Assembly (NCBI GenBank): GCA_010025655.1
Contig: RGSV01000034.1
Coordinates: forward strand, 1 to 9,458
Direction: 5' to 3'
Source: Acidimicrobiia bacterium
Lineage (GTDB): Bacteria > Actinomycetota > Acidimicrobiia > Acidimicrobiales > Ilumatobacteraceae
Length of the DNA: 9,458 nucleotides
A program made the translations under genes and the position numbers. The notes under the pieces were generated by a model. It saw nothing but the letters and a program-made list of their open reading frames with translations. It was not told where the DNA came from and did not search any database. Positions 1 to 7,625 of the stretch are shown piece by piece (the stretch's first letter is position 1; every line of letters starts with the position of its first letter).

Positions 1-607
1 CCATGCCCTGGCGGTCGCGCGCTTGGGTGGTGTCGCTATCGCAGGCGGAATCGAACGGCACTAGCTCACGCACGACTGCCTGGTGTGGGCCGTCGCACGA
101 CACTTCGTATGCCGCGCCGACGTTGTCGAAGTCAACGCACGAGCCGGAAGTGATGAGCCCGTCAATTGTGCGCGGCGGTGTGCGGTCTCCGACGAGATGC
201 AAGAACAGGATGATCGCGGTGCCGATGCCGATCGTTATCAACACGAACCGCCACGGAAACCGCGCAGGCGGATACACGCGATCAGGCTGTGGCTCGTAGT
301 CAAACGTGCCCTGCATCCGAGGGCTGGTGGTGCCACTACCTGACACAGTTGAGCGCGCACCAGCGGCCGAGCCGGAGGCGAGTTGCAAGTCGTATGCGGC
401 TCGACGGGTCGGTGACGACAGCACGTCCCACGCTTCGGCGATGCGGGTGACTTCGGCCGCGGCCGAGCCCGATGGGCGTGACGCCCCCGACGTTCGCCCA
501 CCAGAAGAATCTGGATGCGCGGCACGCATGCGTTCGCGATAGGCGCGACGAATCTGCTCGTGTGATGCCGTGCGCGACACACCGAGAGTGGCGTAGTGGT
601 CGGTCAT
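1..607 (-). CDS. Membrane-anchored J-domain (DnaJ-like) protein, partial at window edge
   Basis: The frame opens at ATG 607-605 and runs off the left edge after 202 codons. Residues 1-78 form a J domain: it starts with DHYATLGVSRTAS, has the HPD motif at residues 31-33 (the contact that stimulates Hsp70 ATPase in this family), and ends with a typical helix, EAWDVLSSPTRRAAYD, at 58-73. A Ser/Gly/Thr-rich linker follows. Residues about 118-139 are one hydrophobic membrane span preceded by Arg, which places the J domain in the cytosol. The part outside (from about 140) has Cys157, Cys171 and Cys189 and a C-D-G-P-H motif at 171-175. This resembles the small 'septum formation' type extracytoplasmic domain of actinobacteria, but I judge that from memory only. 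It starts 16 bp after the dehydrogenase stop, on the same strand, without a clear Shine-Dalgarno, so it may be read from the same message. The C-terminus is unknown. The J domain is sure; partner and role are not. Confidence 0.85.
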   Translation of the reverse strand, partial: MTDHYATLGVSRTASHEQIRRAYRERMRAAHPDSSGGRTSGASRPSGSAAAEVTRIAEAWDVLSSPTRRAAYDLQLASGSAAGARSTVSGSGTTSPRMQGTFDYEPQPDRVYPPARFPWRFVLITIGIGTAIILFLHLVGDRTPPRTIDGLITSGSCVDFDNVGAAYEVSCDGPHQAVVRELVPFDSACDSDTTQARDRQGM

Positions 608-623
608 GGCGTGGTCTGTCTAT

Positions 624-1532
624 TCAGTATCCGAGCGACACGTCGACCAGACCAATCAGTGGCTCGCCCGCAGCGAACAGCCTGCAGTTCGTCGTGATTC
701 GTTCGCTCAAGAGCGGCACTGCCATCGCGCGCGTGTTGCCGATGTGCGGTGTGATGAGACAGTTGTCGAGCGACCACAAGGCATGTTCTTTCGGTAGCGG
801 TTCAGGATCAGTCACATCAAGCGTGGCACCCCCAATGCGGCCGTCTCGCAACGCAGCCACGAGGTCGTCGGTGACAATCAGCCGCCCTCGTCCAACGTTC
901 ACGATCCAAGCATCGCGTTTCATCATCGCAAACTCACGCGCCGCAAAGAGCCCTGTCGTCTCGGGTGTCAACGCACACGCCAAGACCACCGCATCGGCAG
1001 TCGGCAACAACGCATGCAGTTCGCCCTGCCCTACCACGCGTTGCACGCCTGGCATCGGTGTGGGATGCCGACGAACCACCGTGATGTGCGTGTTGAACCC
1101 CTGCAACATGCGCACCAGCGAAGTAGTTATGCCTCCCCCACCGACGATCACGATGTTGCCACCGAGCAGATAGCGACCGTGGTCTCTGGTCCACTCACGA
1201 ACCCGCGAGTATCCGATCACGTGACGCATGCCGCCAAGCAAGAACGCCATGCACAACTCGGCGACTGGTTCGGCATAAACACCCTTGCCGCTCGTCCACA
1301 CGCGATGTTTGTCAAGGTGTGGAACAAAATTCTCAATACCGGCAAACGGCAATTGCACCCAACGAAAGTGCTGGTGTTGTCTCATCACTTCGCCGAGTGC
1401 GTCGGCGCCGTACGGGTCTCCCCACACGAGCGCTTCAGCGTCGGAATACCCGACCACATCGCAACCGCCCGCGCGAACGGCATCGCGAATCCACTCGGGG
1501 GTTTTGTCGGGCCCGACCGCGACGCGCGCCAC
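624..1532 (-). CDS. D-isomer-specific 2-hydroxyacid dehydrogenase, NAD(P)-dependent
   Basis: A 302-residue protein of the family that interconverts 2-hydroxyacids and 2-ketoacids (phosphoglycerate, glyoxylate/hydroxypyruvate and lactate dehydrogenases). The nucleotide-binding loop is GGGGIT at residues 131-136, with basic residues VVRRH at 152-156 after the next strand, which might favour NADPH. The catalytic triad is visible: Arg215 in NVGRGRL, Glu244 in DPEPLP and His263 in TPHIGNT. The last glycine of the usual GxGxxG is Thr136, a mild oddity. Length is close to the family norm (about 310-330). The start is GTG 1532-1530, three bases after the permease stop codon, so translation is probably coupled; no good Shine-Dalgarno is visible. 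The substrate cannot be told from sequence. Its place behind a polyamine uptake and oxidation unit suggests a 2-oxo or semialdehyde-like metabolite, but this is only a guess from context. Confidence 0.9.
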   Translation of the reverse strand: MARVAVGPDKTPEWIRDAVRAGGCDVVGYSDAEALVWGDPYGADALGEVMRQHQHFRWVQLPFAGIENFVPHLDKHRVWTSGKGVYAEPVAELCMAFLLGGMRHVIGYSRVREWTRDHGRYLLGGNIVIVGGGGITTSLVRMLQGFNTHITVVRRHPTPMPGVQRVVGQGELHALLPTADAVVLACALTPETTGLFAAREFAMMKRDAWIVNVGRGRLIVTDDLVAALRDGRIGGATLDVTDPEPLPKEHALWSLDNCLITPHIGNTRAMAVPLLSERITTNCRLFAAGEPLIGLVDVSLGY

Positions 1533-1535
1533 TGA

Positions 1536-3593
1536 CTAGTTGCCAGTGAGCGTTGCAGCGATATTGCCCGCCGACGCACCGCCGCGGCGCAAGATCACGA
1601 CCAAGAACCACAGCGACGCCATCGTCACAACGAACAAACTGATTGCACCCACGCCCCAGAACGGCTTGATCGTGCTGCGCGTCGCACCGAGCAGAGCGAC
1701 GGGGAAGGTGGTTGAACCCGCCTCACTGATGAGCGTCGAGATCACCGCATTGTCGAGGCAGAGCGCGAACGACAACAAGCCACCCGCGATCATCGCCGAC
1801 GCAATCAACGGCAGCGTGATTTGACGAAACGCACGTCCAGGAGGCGCTCCGAGGTCGGCTGCTGCTTGTTCAAGCGACTCATCGAGCCCCGCCAATCGCG
1901 CGCGAACGATGAGCGTGACCACCGCTGATGCATACAGTGATTGGCCGACCCACAACTTGTTGATGCCGCCATTGAACGGTCCCCAGCCTTCGGTGAAGAT
2001 GTGGCCGATGACGGCGACGTCTTGAATGCGCGGGAACCATGTGGCGAGCGCAATGGCGTCCATGATTTCCGGCGTCACGAGGATGAGAAACACCACCACC
2101 ATGAACGCGTTCGACCATGCCCCGGGCCGACGTGCAAGCGCCACGCCCGATGTGCCACCGAGAGCCACCGCAATAACTGTTGCGCCAAAGGCGGCAATGA
2201 ATGAGTTACGAATTGCGTCGCCAACGCCGGCGAAGTCGAAGATCGTCGCATACCAACTGGTGAGCAAACCGTTGATCACCAGAGCGAGGGCGAACGCCCC
2301 TGGCGCGATCCACACGGTGTAGGCAGCACGACCAAAGAGTGCGCGGCGAGTAAGCAAGCGTTTGGCGATAACTGCTGCACCAATGAACACCGCAAATCGC
2401 AACACGGTGGTGAAGAACATCGCCCCGTCGAACAGTTCGCCCCACCACTTGGTGCTTACCGCATTGGCAAAAATCGTGAATGAGTTGCCGCGATTGAACG
2501 AATGCAGAAAGACAAGCCCGACGGGGATGAAGAGAAAGACCAACACCAATATGGTCCATACGCCGAGGCTGCGCTGCAACACACCGTCAGCTATCGACCA
2601 ACGCCTCGAGGGCTCAGCACCGCTGGCGGCCGTTGCAGCGGCCGACTGTGCCGCGCTACTCGCCCGCGACCGACGCCACTGCTGAATGAGCGGCTCGAAC
2701 AACCCGAGCAGTCGCGGAAACAGCCACACGATCGCAGCGCCGACCACCAGAGTGAGCAACACCGCACCAATCATCAACACGGCCATTGCGGCGCCGAGTG
2801 GCCAGTTCTGCGCTCCGCTGAACTGCGACGCAATCATCGCACCGATCATGTTGCCCTTCGCTCCGCCGAGCACCGTGGCGGTCACATAGTCACCACACAT
2901 GGGGATGAACGTGAGCAACACACCGGCCGCAATGCCCGGCCCCGCAAGCGGCAGAGTGACACTGAAGAACGTTGACGCTCGACCTGCACCGAGGTCTTTG
3001 CTGGCCTCACGCAGTCGCACGTCAATGCGGTCGAACGCAACGTAGAGCGGCAAAATCATGAACCCGAGGTAGTTGTAGACGATCGCGAGTTGCACGGCTG
3101 CGGCAGTTTCGAGAACCTGGATGCCATTCTCCCCAACCACCCCGAGGTCTTGCATCCACTTTGACAAGTTGCCGTTCGGTGCGAGCGGAATTCGCCACGC
3201 CACCGTACGAATCAAGAAGCTGGTGAAGCTCGGCACCACCACGGCGGCCAGCACGATGGCACGCCATTTTTCGCTGACCTTGAACGCAGCGAAGTACGCG
3301 ACTGGCAAACCAATCAGCAGGCACAACAAGGTGGCGGTAATCGCGATGCGCACCGTGCTGCGAAACACGACGAAGAACGTCTCGTCGAAGACCTCGCTGT
3401 AACTGCGCGTCGACGGATTCGAAAAATCGACCGGCACGAGCTTGCTCGTGTCTTTCGTGCCAAATGAATAGACGACGACCAGCGCGATCGGAACAATGAA
3501 GAACGCCGTGTACCAAACCATCGACGGCAGCGCCAAGGCGAACCTCGGCGCACGCGGGCGCCAACGCTTCTCTGGTGCGACCGTCGCGGTCAC
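1536..3593 (-). CDS. potBC: Fused polyamine-type ABC transporter permease (PotB-PotC in one chain)
   Basis: A 685-residue membrane protein holding two complete ABC importer permease modules that are usually separate proteins of about 270-300 residues. Module 1 (about 1-300) is PotB-like and module 2 (about 340-670) is PotC-like. Each has the EAA loop that docks on the ATPase: 196-216 (EASKDLGAG...TLPL) and 575-596 (EQAAADLGAP...TLPL). The modules are joined by a polar Ala/Ser/Arg linker at about 304-333. I count about 14 hydrophobic spans: six in module 1 and eight in module 2. The two extra spans of module 2 are about 395-414 and 424-444, between the first periplasmic loop and the span at 461-487. 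The start is GTG 3593-3591; the in-frame stop TGA at 3623-3621 leaves no earlier start except rare codons. It lies 38 bp after potD and 3 bp before the dehydrogenase start, so it is part of the operon. It should form the whole membrane channel with PotA and PotD. Confidence 0.9.
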   Translation of the reverse strand: MTATVAPEKRWRPRAPRFALALPSMVWYTAFFIVPIALVVVYSFGTKDTSKLVPVDFSNPSTRSYSEVFDETFFVVFRSTVRIAITATLLCLLIGLPVAYFAAFKVSEKWRAIVLAAVVVPSFTSFLIRTVAWRIPLAPNGNLSKWMQDLGVVGENGIQVLETAAAVQLAIVYNYLGFMILPLYVAFDRIDVRLREASKDLGAGRASTFFSVTLPLAGPGIAAGVLLTFIPMCGDYVTATVLGGAKGNMIGAMIASQFSGAQNWPLGAAMAVLMIGAVLLTLVVGAAIVWLFPRLLGLFEPLIQQWRRSRASSAAQSAAATAASGAEPSRRWSIADGVLQRSLGVWTILVLVFLFIPVGLVFLHSFNRGNSFTIFANAVSTKWWGELFDGAMFFTTVLRFAVFIGAAVIAKRLLTRRALFGRAAYTVWIAPGAFALALVINGLLTSWYATIFDFAGVGDAIRNSFIAAFGATVIAVALGGTSGVALARRPGAWSNAFMVVVFLILVTPEIMDAIALATWFPRIQDVAVIGHIFTEGWGPFNGGINKLWVGQSLYASAVVTLIVRARLAGLDESLEQAAADLGAPPGRAFRQITLPLIASAMIAGGLLSFALCLDNAVISTLISEAGSTTFPVALLGATRSTIKPFWGVGAISLFVVTMASLWFLVVILRRGGASAGNIAATLTGN

Positions 3594-3631
3594 GTTGTGG
3601 TCAGGCTCCCGCCCAGCTCCTCAGCCCTTGA

Positions 3632-4846
3632 CTAGGCGCCGGCCTTTGCCTTCACCTTGTTGAAGATGTCAACCATTCGATCGAGCGACGGCGTGATTTC
3701 CTGCGTCTGGAACGTAGCGACTTGCTCATCACTGAAGAAAATCATGTCGCCCAACTCAAGGTCAGGCGCAAGTTCAGCAACGAGCGTGTCCATGTTCTTC
3801 ATGCCGGTGTTGTAGCCGTGGTACTGCAGATCTTTAATCGAGATCTCGGGAACAAGTTCCCAGTTGATCCACGCGTGCGCGGCGTCGGGGTTCGGTGCGC
3901 CTGCGGCGATGCAGTAGTTGTCCATCCACAGTTCGGTGGCTGGAGCACCAAGCACCCACACCCACTCATCGGGGTTGCCGCCGGCATCGGCAATGCGCAC
4001 ATAGGCCTGGCGCAGGTCACCGTTCCAGCCCATGGCCAACGAGTACGCACCTTCGGCGAGCTTCGTGCTCGGGTACGAGTCGAACGCCTTGATGTGCTGC
4101 GCGAATTCGTCGACGAGGAACTTCTCGCACGCATCGAGCTTGGCCGGGTCTTGATCGTTCCAGTTGTGACCATTCGCCCAGTACCACATGCCGCAGAGAT
4201 TCGGTGCGGTGTCGATCATCGCGCAGTTGCCGCTGCCTTCGTTCATGCACGCATCGATGAAGTCTTGCCACGTCTCCATCTTTCGGGTGATCTTTGTCTT
4301 GTTGTAGAAGTATCCAGTGCTGCCCCAGTTCTTGCAGACCGAGTACTCGTTGTTCGGGTCCCACGCTTGCGACACATATGCGGGGTCGAGGTTGCCGAAG
4401 TTTGGAAGCTTCGACATATCGAGCTTCTGAATGAGGCCCTTCTCAATCATCTGCGGAACATACGGGCCAGTCGGCACGACGATGTCGAAACCGCTGTTGC
4501 CGTTGCTTGCCGCCAATTTGGTGATGAGGTCTTCATTGCTCGGGTAATAATCGACTTTCATCGTGACGCCGAGTTCGCTCTCAGCAAGCGCACCGACAAT
4601 CTCGGGATCGTTGTAGTCACCCCAGGTGTACATCGCGAGCGAACCCGACGATGTGTTGATCACGCGGCTGTAGTCGCCCGATGCCGCTTCGCTTCCGCTG
4701 TCACCGTTCGACTCTTCTTCCGAGCCGCCACAGGCTGCGAGCACCACGGCAAAGCCCGCTGCTGCGGTGCCGCCGGTGATGAACGCGCGACGTGAGAGAT
4801 GCTCGCGAAATGCTTCCGGTGCGAGCATGCGGAGTTGCTTGGCCAT
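3632..4846 (-). CDS. potD: Polyamine ABC transporter substrate-binding lipoprotein (PotD/PotF family)
   Basis: A 404-residue extracytoplasmic solute-binding protein that would capture spermidine/putrescine-like ligands and deliver them to the fused permease. The N-terminus combines a twin-arginine motif (SRRAF, residues 18-22), a hydrophobic stretch (23-37) and a lipobox LAAC with acceptor Cys39, so it is probably Tat-exported in folded form and lipid-anchored. An acidic Ser/Gly/Glu tether covers 41-60. The family's first ligand-site strand is visible as MYTWGDYND (72-80), followed by typical segments such as GSTGYFYNK and MGWNGDLRQA. It carries six cysteines besides Cys39, more than I expect for the family, so disulfides are possible. 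The start is ATG 4846-4844, with a strong AGGGGGAA ribosome binding site at 4858-4851. A hairpin at 4867-4885 lies in its leader. Exact substrate choice among polyamines is not readable here. Confidence 0.92.
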   Translation of the reverse strand: MAKQLRMLAPEAFREHLSRRAFITGGTAAAGFAVVLAACGGSEEESNGDSGSEAASGDYSRVINTSSGSLAMYTWGDYNDPEIVGALAESELGVTMKVDYYPSNEDLITKLAASNGNSGFDIVVPTGPYVPQMIEKGLIQKLDMSKLPNFGNLDPAYVSQAWDPNNEYSVCKNWGSTGYFYNKTKITRKMETWQDFIDACMNEGSGNCAMIDTAPNLCGMWYWANGHNWNDQDPAKLDACEKFLVDEFAQHIKAFDSYPSTKLAEGAYSLAMGWNGDLRQAYVRIADAGGNPDEWVWVLGAPATELWMDNYCIAAGAPNPDAAHAWINWELVPEISIKDLQYHGYNTGMKNMDTLVAELAPDLELGDMIFFSDEQVATFQTQEITPSLDRMVDIFNKVKAKAGA

Positions 4847-4850
4847 GAGG

Positions 4851-4858
4851 TTCCCCCT
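4851..4858 (-). promoter_or_regulatory. Strong ribosome binding site of potD
   Basis: The minus strand reads AGGGGGAA ending four bases before the potD ATG. It is the clearest Shine-Dalgarno in the window and fixes the potD start. The other genes of the array show weak or no such site, which fits the need for excess binding protein over permease and ATPase. Confidence 0.7.
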
Positions 4859-4866
4859 GTGATGTG

Positions 4867-4885
4867 GCCGGCGGTCGCCGACGGC
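4867..4885 (-). promoter_or_regulatory. Candidate hairpin in the potD leader
   Basis: A 19-base imperfect inverted repeat has 8-base arms with seven pairs and a three-base loop (4875-4877); the one mismatch is 4871/4881. On the minus strand it lies just upstream of the potD ribosome binding site, after the 5' part of the potA-potD gap. No run of T follows, so it is not a standard terminator. Hairpins between importer genes often stabilise the binding-protein message or trim read-through; that this one does so is inference. Confidence 0.4.
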
Positions 4886-4917
4886 TGTGATTAAGTTAGC
4901 GCACTAGGCGGTAGCGC

Positions 4918-4947
4918 GCGCCAAATTGGTGGGCGCCAAATCGGCGA
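4918..4947. repeat. Two tandem imperfect 15-bp repeats between potA and potD
   Basis: The units at 4918-4932 and 4933-4947 both start with GCGCCAAAT and agree at 12 of 15 positions. They sit directly behind the potA stop (TAA 4957-4955) and about 70-100 bp before the potD start. A TAACTT hexamer at 4898-4893 (minus strand) could be a -10 box, but no convincing -35 is at the right distance (TTGGCG at 4924-4919 gives a 20-bp spacer). The repeats could be an operator for a potD-proximal promoter or chance; support is only the repeat itself. Confidence 0.35.
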
Positions 4948-4954
4948 GGCGGGT

Positions 4955-6067
4955 TTAAACCGTTGCGGTGGGGGCAGCCAACACGATGTTGGCCTGGCGC
5001 GCCGAGAAGAGGTAGACGTCTTCGGCTGACCACGAGCACCAGACGGGGTCATCGACCTGAAACCGCTCGGGGTTGGTACGCGGCACCAAAACGAGCAGGT
5101 CCTTTGTGCGGGTTCGCACAACATATTGCAGCACGTCGCCGAAATACGACACACCGGCCACAGTCGCTTGCGTCGAGTTTTCAGGTTTGGCAGGTTGCTT
5201 GGCACTCAAATTGATGCACTCGGGCCGCACGGCCGAGAGCGCCGGCTCGCCGTTTGGCACATCTTCTTCAGGGCGGCTCGCGACGAAGATCGTGCCATCG
5301 TCGGCCTGCGAGCCATGTTCGGTGGCGATGCCTTGCCAGAAGTTGTTGCGCCCGACGAACCCAGCGACGAAGGCCGTGGTTGGGTGTTCGTACACGGTTT
5401 CTGGGTCGGCGATCTGTTCGATGTGACCGTTGAGCATGATGGCGATGCGATCGCTCATCGACATGGCTTCTTCTTGGTCGTGCGTGACGAACACGAAGGT
5501 GATGCCGAGCCTCGTCTGCAGCAACTTGAGCTCGATCTGCATTTCTTCGCGCAACTTGCGGTCGAGTGCACCGAGGGGTTCGTCGAGCAACAGAATGCTC
5601 GGGCGATTAACGAGTGCACGCGCGACGGCAACACGCTGCTGCTGTCCACCAGACATTTGTCGCGGGCGGCGCTCGGCCAACTTTGACATTTGCACCATGT
5701 CGAGCGCTTCCATCACGCGAGTGGCGATTTCTGATTTTGCGACGCCTTTTTGCCGAAGTCCGTAGGCGACGTTCTCCGCCACTGTCATGTGCGGGAAGAG
5801 CGCGTAGTGCTGAAACACCGTGTTGACGTCGCGTTTGTAGGGCGGCACACCCTGCACATATTGACCCGAGATACGAATGAACCCTTCGTCGGGTTGCTCG
5901 AAACCGGCAAGCATGCGCAACGTGGTTGTTTTGCCGCAGCCACTTGGACCCAAGAGCGAGAGGAACTCGCCGGGGTGAATCTCAAGATTGATCTTGTCGA
6001 CGGCAACGACGTCGCCGTAGCGCTTAGTTACGTCATTGAGTTCAACTGAGCCACGCTCGCCACTCAC
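4955..6067 (-). CDS. potA: Polyamine ABC transporter ATP-binding protein (PotA)
   Basis: A 370-residue importer ATPase, normal length for PotA. The nucleotide-binding domain holds Walker A GPSGCGKT (40-47), Q-loop Gln86 in [10 protein letters not shown], signature MSGGQ (138-142), Walker B ILLLDE (158-163) and H-loop His196 in FVTHDQEEA. The order and the phrases [23 protein letters not shown] and [16 protein letters not shown] are typical of spermidine/putrescine importers. Residues about 278-366 form the C-terminal TOBE-type domain that often senses substrate. It would dock on the two EAA loops of the fused permease. The start is GTG 6067-6065; an in-frame TAG at 6076-6074 rules out anything longer. 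A GGGGGC run at about 6084-6079 is a rather distant Shine-Dalgarno. It begins 38 bp after patD and is followed by 108 bp before potD. A second ATPase of the same class occurs on the other strand at 8613-9458. Confidence 0.93.
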   Translation of the reverse strand: MSGERGSVELNDVTKRYGDVVAVDKINLEIHPGEFLSLLGPSGCGKTTTLRMLAGFEQPDEGFIRISGQYVQGVPPYKRDVNTVFQHYALFPHMTVAENVAYGLRQKGVAKSEIATRVMEALDMVQMSKLAERRPRQMSGGQQQRVAVARALVNRPSILLLDEPLGALDRKLREEMQIELKLLQTRLGITFVFVTHDQEEAMSMSDRIAIMLNGHIEQIADPETVYEHPTTAFVAGFVGRNNFWQGIATEHGSQADDGTIFVASRPEEDVPNGEPALSAVRPECINLSAKQPAKPENSTQATVAGVSYFGDVLQYVVRTRTKDLLVLVPRTNPERFQVDDPVWCSWSAEDVYLFSARQANIVLAAPTATV

Positions 6068-6105
6068 TGCCGACTATCGCCCCCTCGACTGCGCAACGCT
6101 AGTCA

Positions 6106-7530
6106 CTAGATGTTGATGTTCGCCATCACGTGCTTGATGCGGGTGTAGTCGTCAAGTGCGTACGCGGAGAGATCTTTGCCGTAGCCCGACTTCTTGTAGC
6201 CGCCGTGTGGCATCTCGGCCACGACTGGGATGTGCGTGTTGATCCATACGCAGCCGAAATCGAGAGCCTTGGCCATGCGCATTGCCTTGCCGAAGTCGCG
6301 GGTCCACACTGACGATGCAAGGCCGTATTCAACTCCGTTTGCCCATGTGACGGCCTCAGCCTCGTCGCTGAATTTCTGCACGGTGATGACTGGGCCGAAG
6401 ATCTCTTGCTGAATCATGTCGTCGTTCTGCTTCAGGTCGGCGACGACGGTGGGCTCGAAGAAATAGCCATCGTTGCCGATCTTGTTGCCACCGGCCACCA
6501 CGCGAGCGTGCTTGGGTGCCTTTTCGATGAAACCGTTCACACGAGCAAGTTGGTTGGCATTGTTCAACGCACCGTAGAGAACATCGTCATTCGGCGCTCC
6601 GGTCTTGGTGCCCTTGGCTGCTTCGGCGAGCGCTTCGACGAAATCGCCATAGACCTTCGGACCTGCAATCACGCGGGTGGCTGCCGTGCAGTCTTGACCG
6701 GCATTGAAATAGCCGGTCATCGAAATCTGCGCGGCTGCTGCAGCGAGGTCAGCATCATCGAACACGACGACGGGAGCCTTGCCGCCGAGTTCGAGGTGCA
6801 CGCGCTTGAGCGATTTCGACGCAGCCTCGGCGACTTCCATGCCTGCACGCACCGAACCGGTGACTGACACCATTGCGGGTGTGGGGTGAGCGACCATCGT
6901 TCGACCCGTGTCGCGGTCGCCACACACAACGTTGAATACGCCCGCGGGCAAGAATTCGGCGGCAATCTCGGCGAGCAGCACAGTGGTGGCTGGCGTGGTG
7001 TCGCTCGGCTTCAGCACGATGCTGTTGCCCGCAGCAATGGCCGGCGCGAACTTCCACACCGCCATCATCATCGGGTAGTTCCACGGTGCAACTTGCGCGC
7101 ACACGCCGACTGGTTCGCGACGAATCATCGACGTGAAGCCCTTCATGTATTCACCGGCGCTCTTGCCTTCGAGCATGCGTGCTGCACCCGCGAAGAAACG
7201 GATTTGATCGACCATCGGCGGAATCTCTTCCGACGTCGTGATTGCAACTGGCTTGCCGCAGTTCTCCACTTCCATTGCGATGAACTCGTCTTTGCGTTTT
7301 TCGATCGCATCAGCAATGCGGAAGAGTGCGAGAGAGCGCTCGCTCGGTGTCGACTCTTTCCACGCTTCAAAACCGCGCTGAGCTGCCGCCATCGCGGCGT
7401 CGATGTCTGCTTGTTTGCTGTTCGGCGACGTGGCATACACCTTGCCGGTCGCAGGATTAATGATGTCGAGGGTGTCGCCCTTAGCGGCGTCGACGTGCTG
7501 GCCGTCAATGAAGTTACGGAACTTTTTCAT
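6106..7530 (-). CDS. patD: Gamma-aminobutyraldehyde dehydrogenase (PatD/PuuC-type aldehyde dehydrogenase)
   Basis: A 474-residue NAD-dependent aldehyde dehydrogenase that would oxidise 4-aminobutyraldehyde (from putrescine) to GABA. Full family length is present with Asn151 in APWNYP, Glu247 in LELGGKAP, catalytic Cys281 in [11 protein letters not shown], and Glu376 in EIFGPV. Several stretches closely resemble my recollection of E. coli PatD (YdcW): [18 protein letters not shown] (101-118), [18 protein letters not shown] (126-143), [11 protein letters not shown] and the C-terminal [22 protein letters not shown]. That supports the aminoaldehyde subgroup over general aldehyde or betaine aldehyde dehydrogenases, though other amino-aldehydes (3-aminopropanal) remain possible. 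The start is ATG 7530-7528. No good Shine-Dalgarno precedes it; a TAGAAA hexamer at 7542-7537, six bases before the ATG, would fit a leaderless transcript. It is the first gene of the leftward array and directly precedes the polyamine importer, which strengthens the call. Confidence 0.9.
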   Translation of the reverse strand: MKKFRNFIDGQHVDAAKGDTLDIINPATGKVYATSPNSKQADIDAAMAAAQRGFEAWKESTPSERSLALFRIADAIEKRKDEFIAMEVENCGKPVAITTSEEIPPMVDQIRFFAGAARMLEGKSAGEYMKGFTSMIRREPVGVCAQVAPWNYPMMMAVWKFAPAIAAGNSIVLKPSDTTPATTVLLAEIAAEFLPAGVFNVVCGDRDTGRTMVAHPTPAMVSVTGSVRAGMEVAEAASKSLKRVHLELGGKAPVVVFDDADLAAAAAQISMTGYFNAGQDCTAATRVIAGPKVYGDFVEALAEAAKGTKTGAPNDDVLYGALNNANQLARVNGFIEKAPKHARVVAGGNKIGNDGYFFEPTVVADLKQNDDMIQQEIFGPVITVQKFSDEAEAVTWANGVEYGLASSVWTRDFGKAMRMAKALDFGCVWINTHIPVVAEMPHGGYKKSGYGKDLSAYALDDYTRIKHVMANINI

Positions 7531-7625
7531 GTGGTTTTTCTAGCACGGTGCCGCCAGGTCGCTGGCGGGCGGTGGCTCACGGCAGGCGGGCTCATGGTCG
7601 CTGATGCGCTAGAACAAAGAGCGTC
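7531..7625. promoter_or_regulatory. Divergent patD-ald intergenic region with a perfect palindrome
   Basis: This 95-bp region must hold the promoters of both divergent genes. It contains a perfect inverted repeat, CCGCCAG-GTCG-CTGGCGG, at 7551-7568 (7-bp arms, 4-base spacer). For patD, TAGAAA at 7542-7537 lies six bases before the ATG, as expected for a -10 box of a leaderless message. For ald, TAGAAC at 7610-7615 lies ten bases before the ATG, with a weak AAAGAG ribosome site at 7616-7621. No clear -35 box was found for either. The palindrome overlaps where RNA polymerase would sit on the patD side, so it could be an operator; it could also be a chance GC-rich hairpin. Confidence 0.4.

Noticed and set aside
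238..582. Minus-strand frame of 114 codons at the left end
   Set aside because: It is an alternative frame of the J-domain gene, whose own frame is supported by the HPD motif and a membrane span.
3722..4795. Long plus-strand open frame of 357 codons opposite potD
   Set aside because: It is antisense to a clear binding-protein gene with full family motifs; the frame stays open because of GC-rich third positions. Its translation shows no recognisable domain.
4867..4885. Rho-independent terminator after potA
   Set aside because: The hairpin is GC-rich but no T run follows on the minus strand, and co-directional genes continue.
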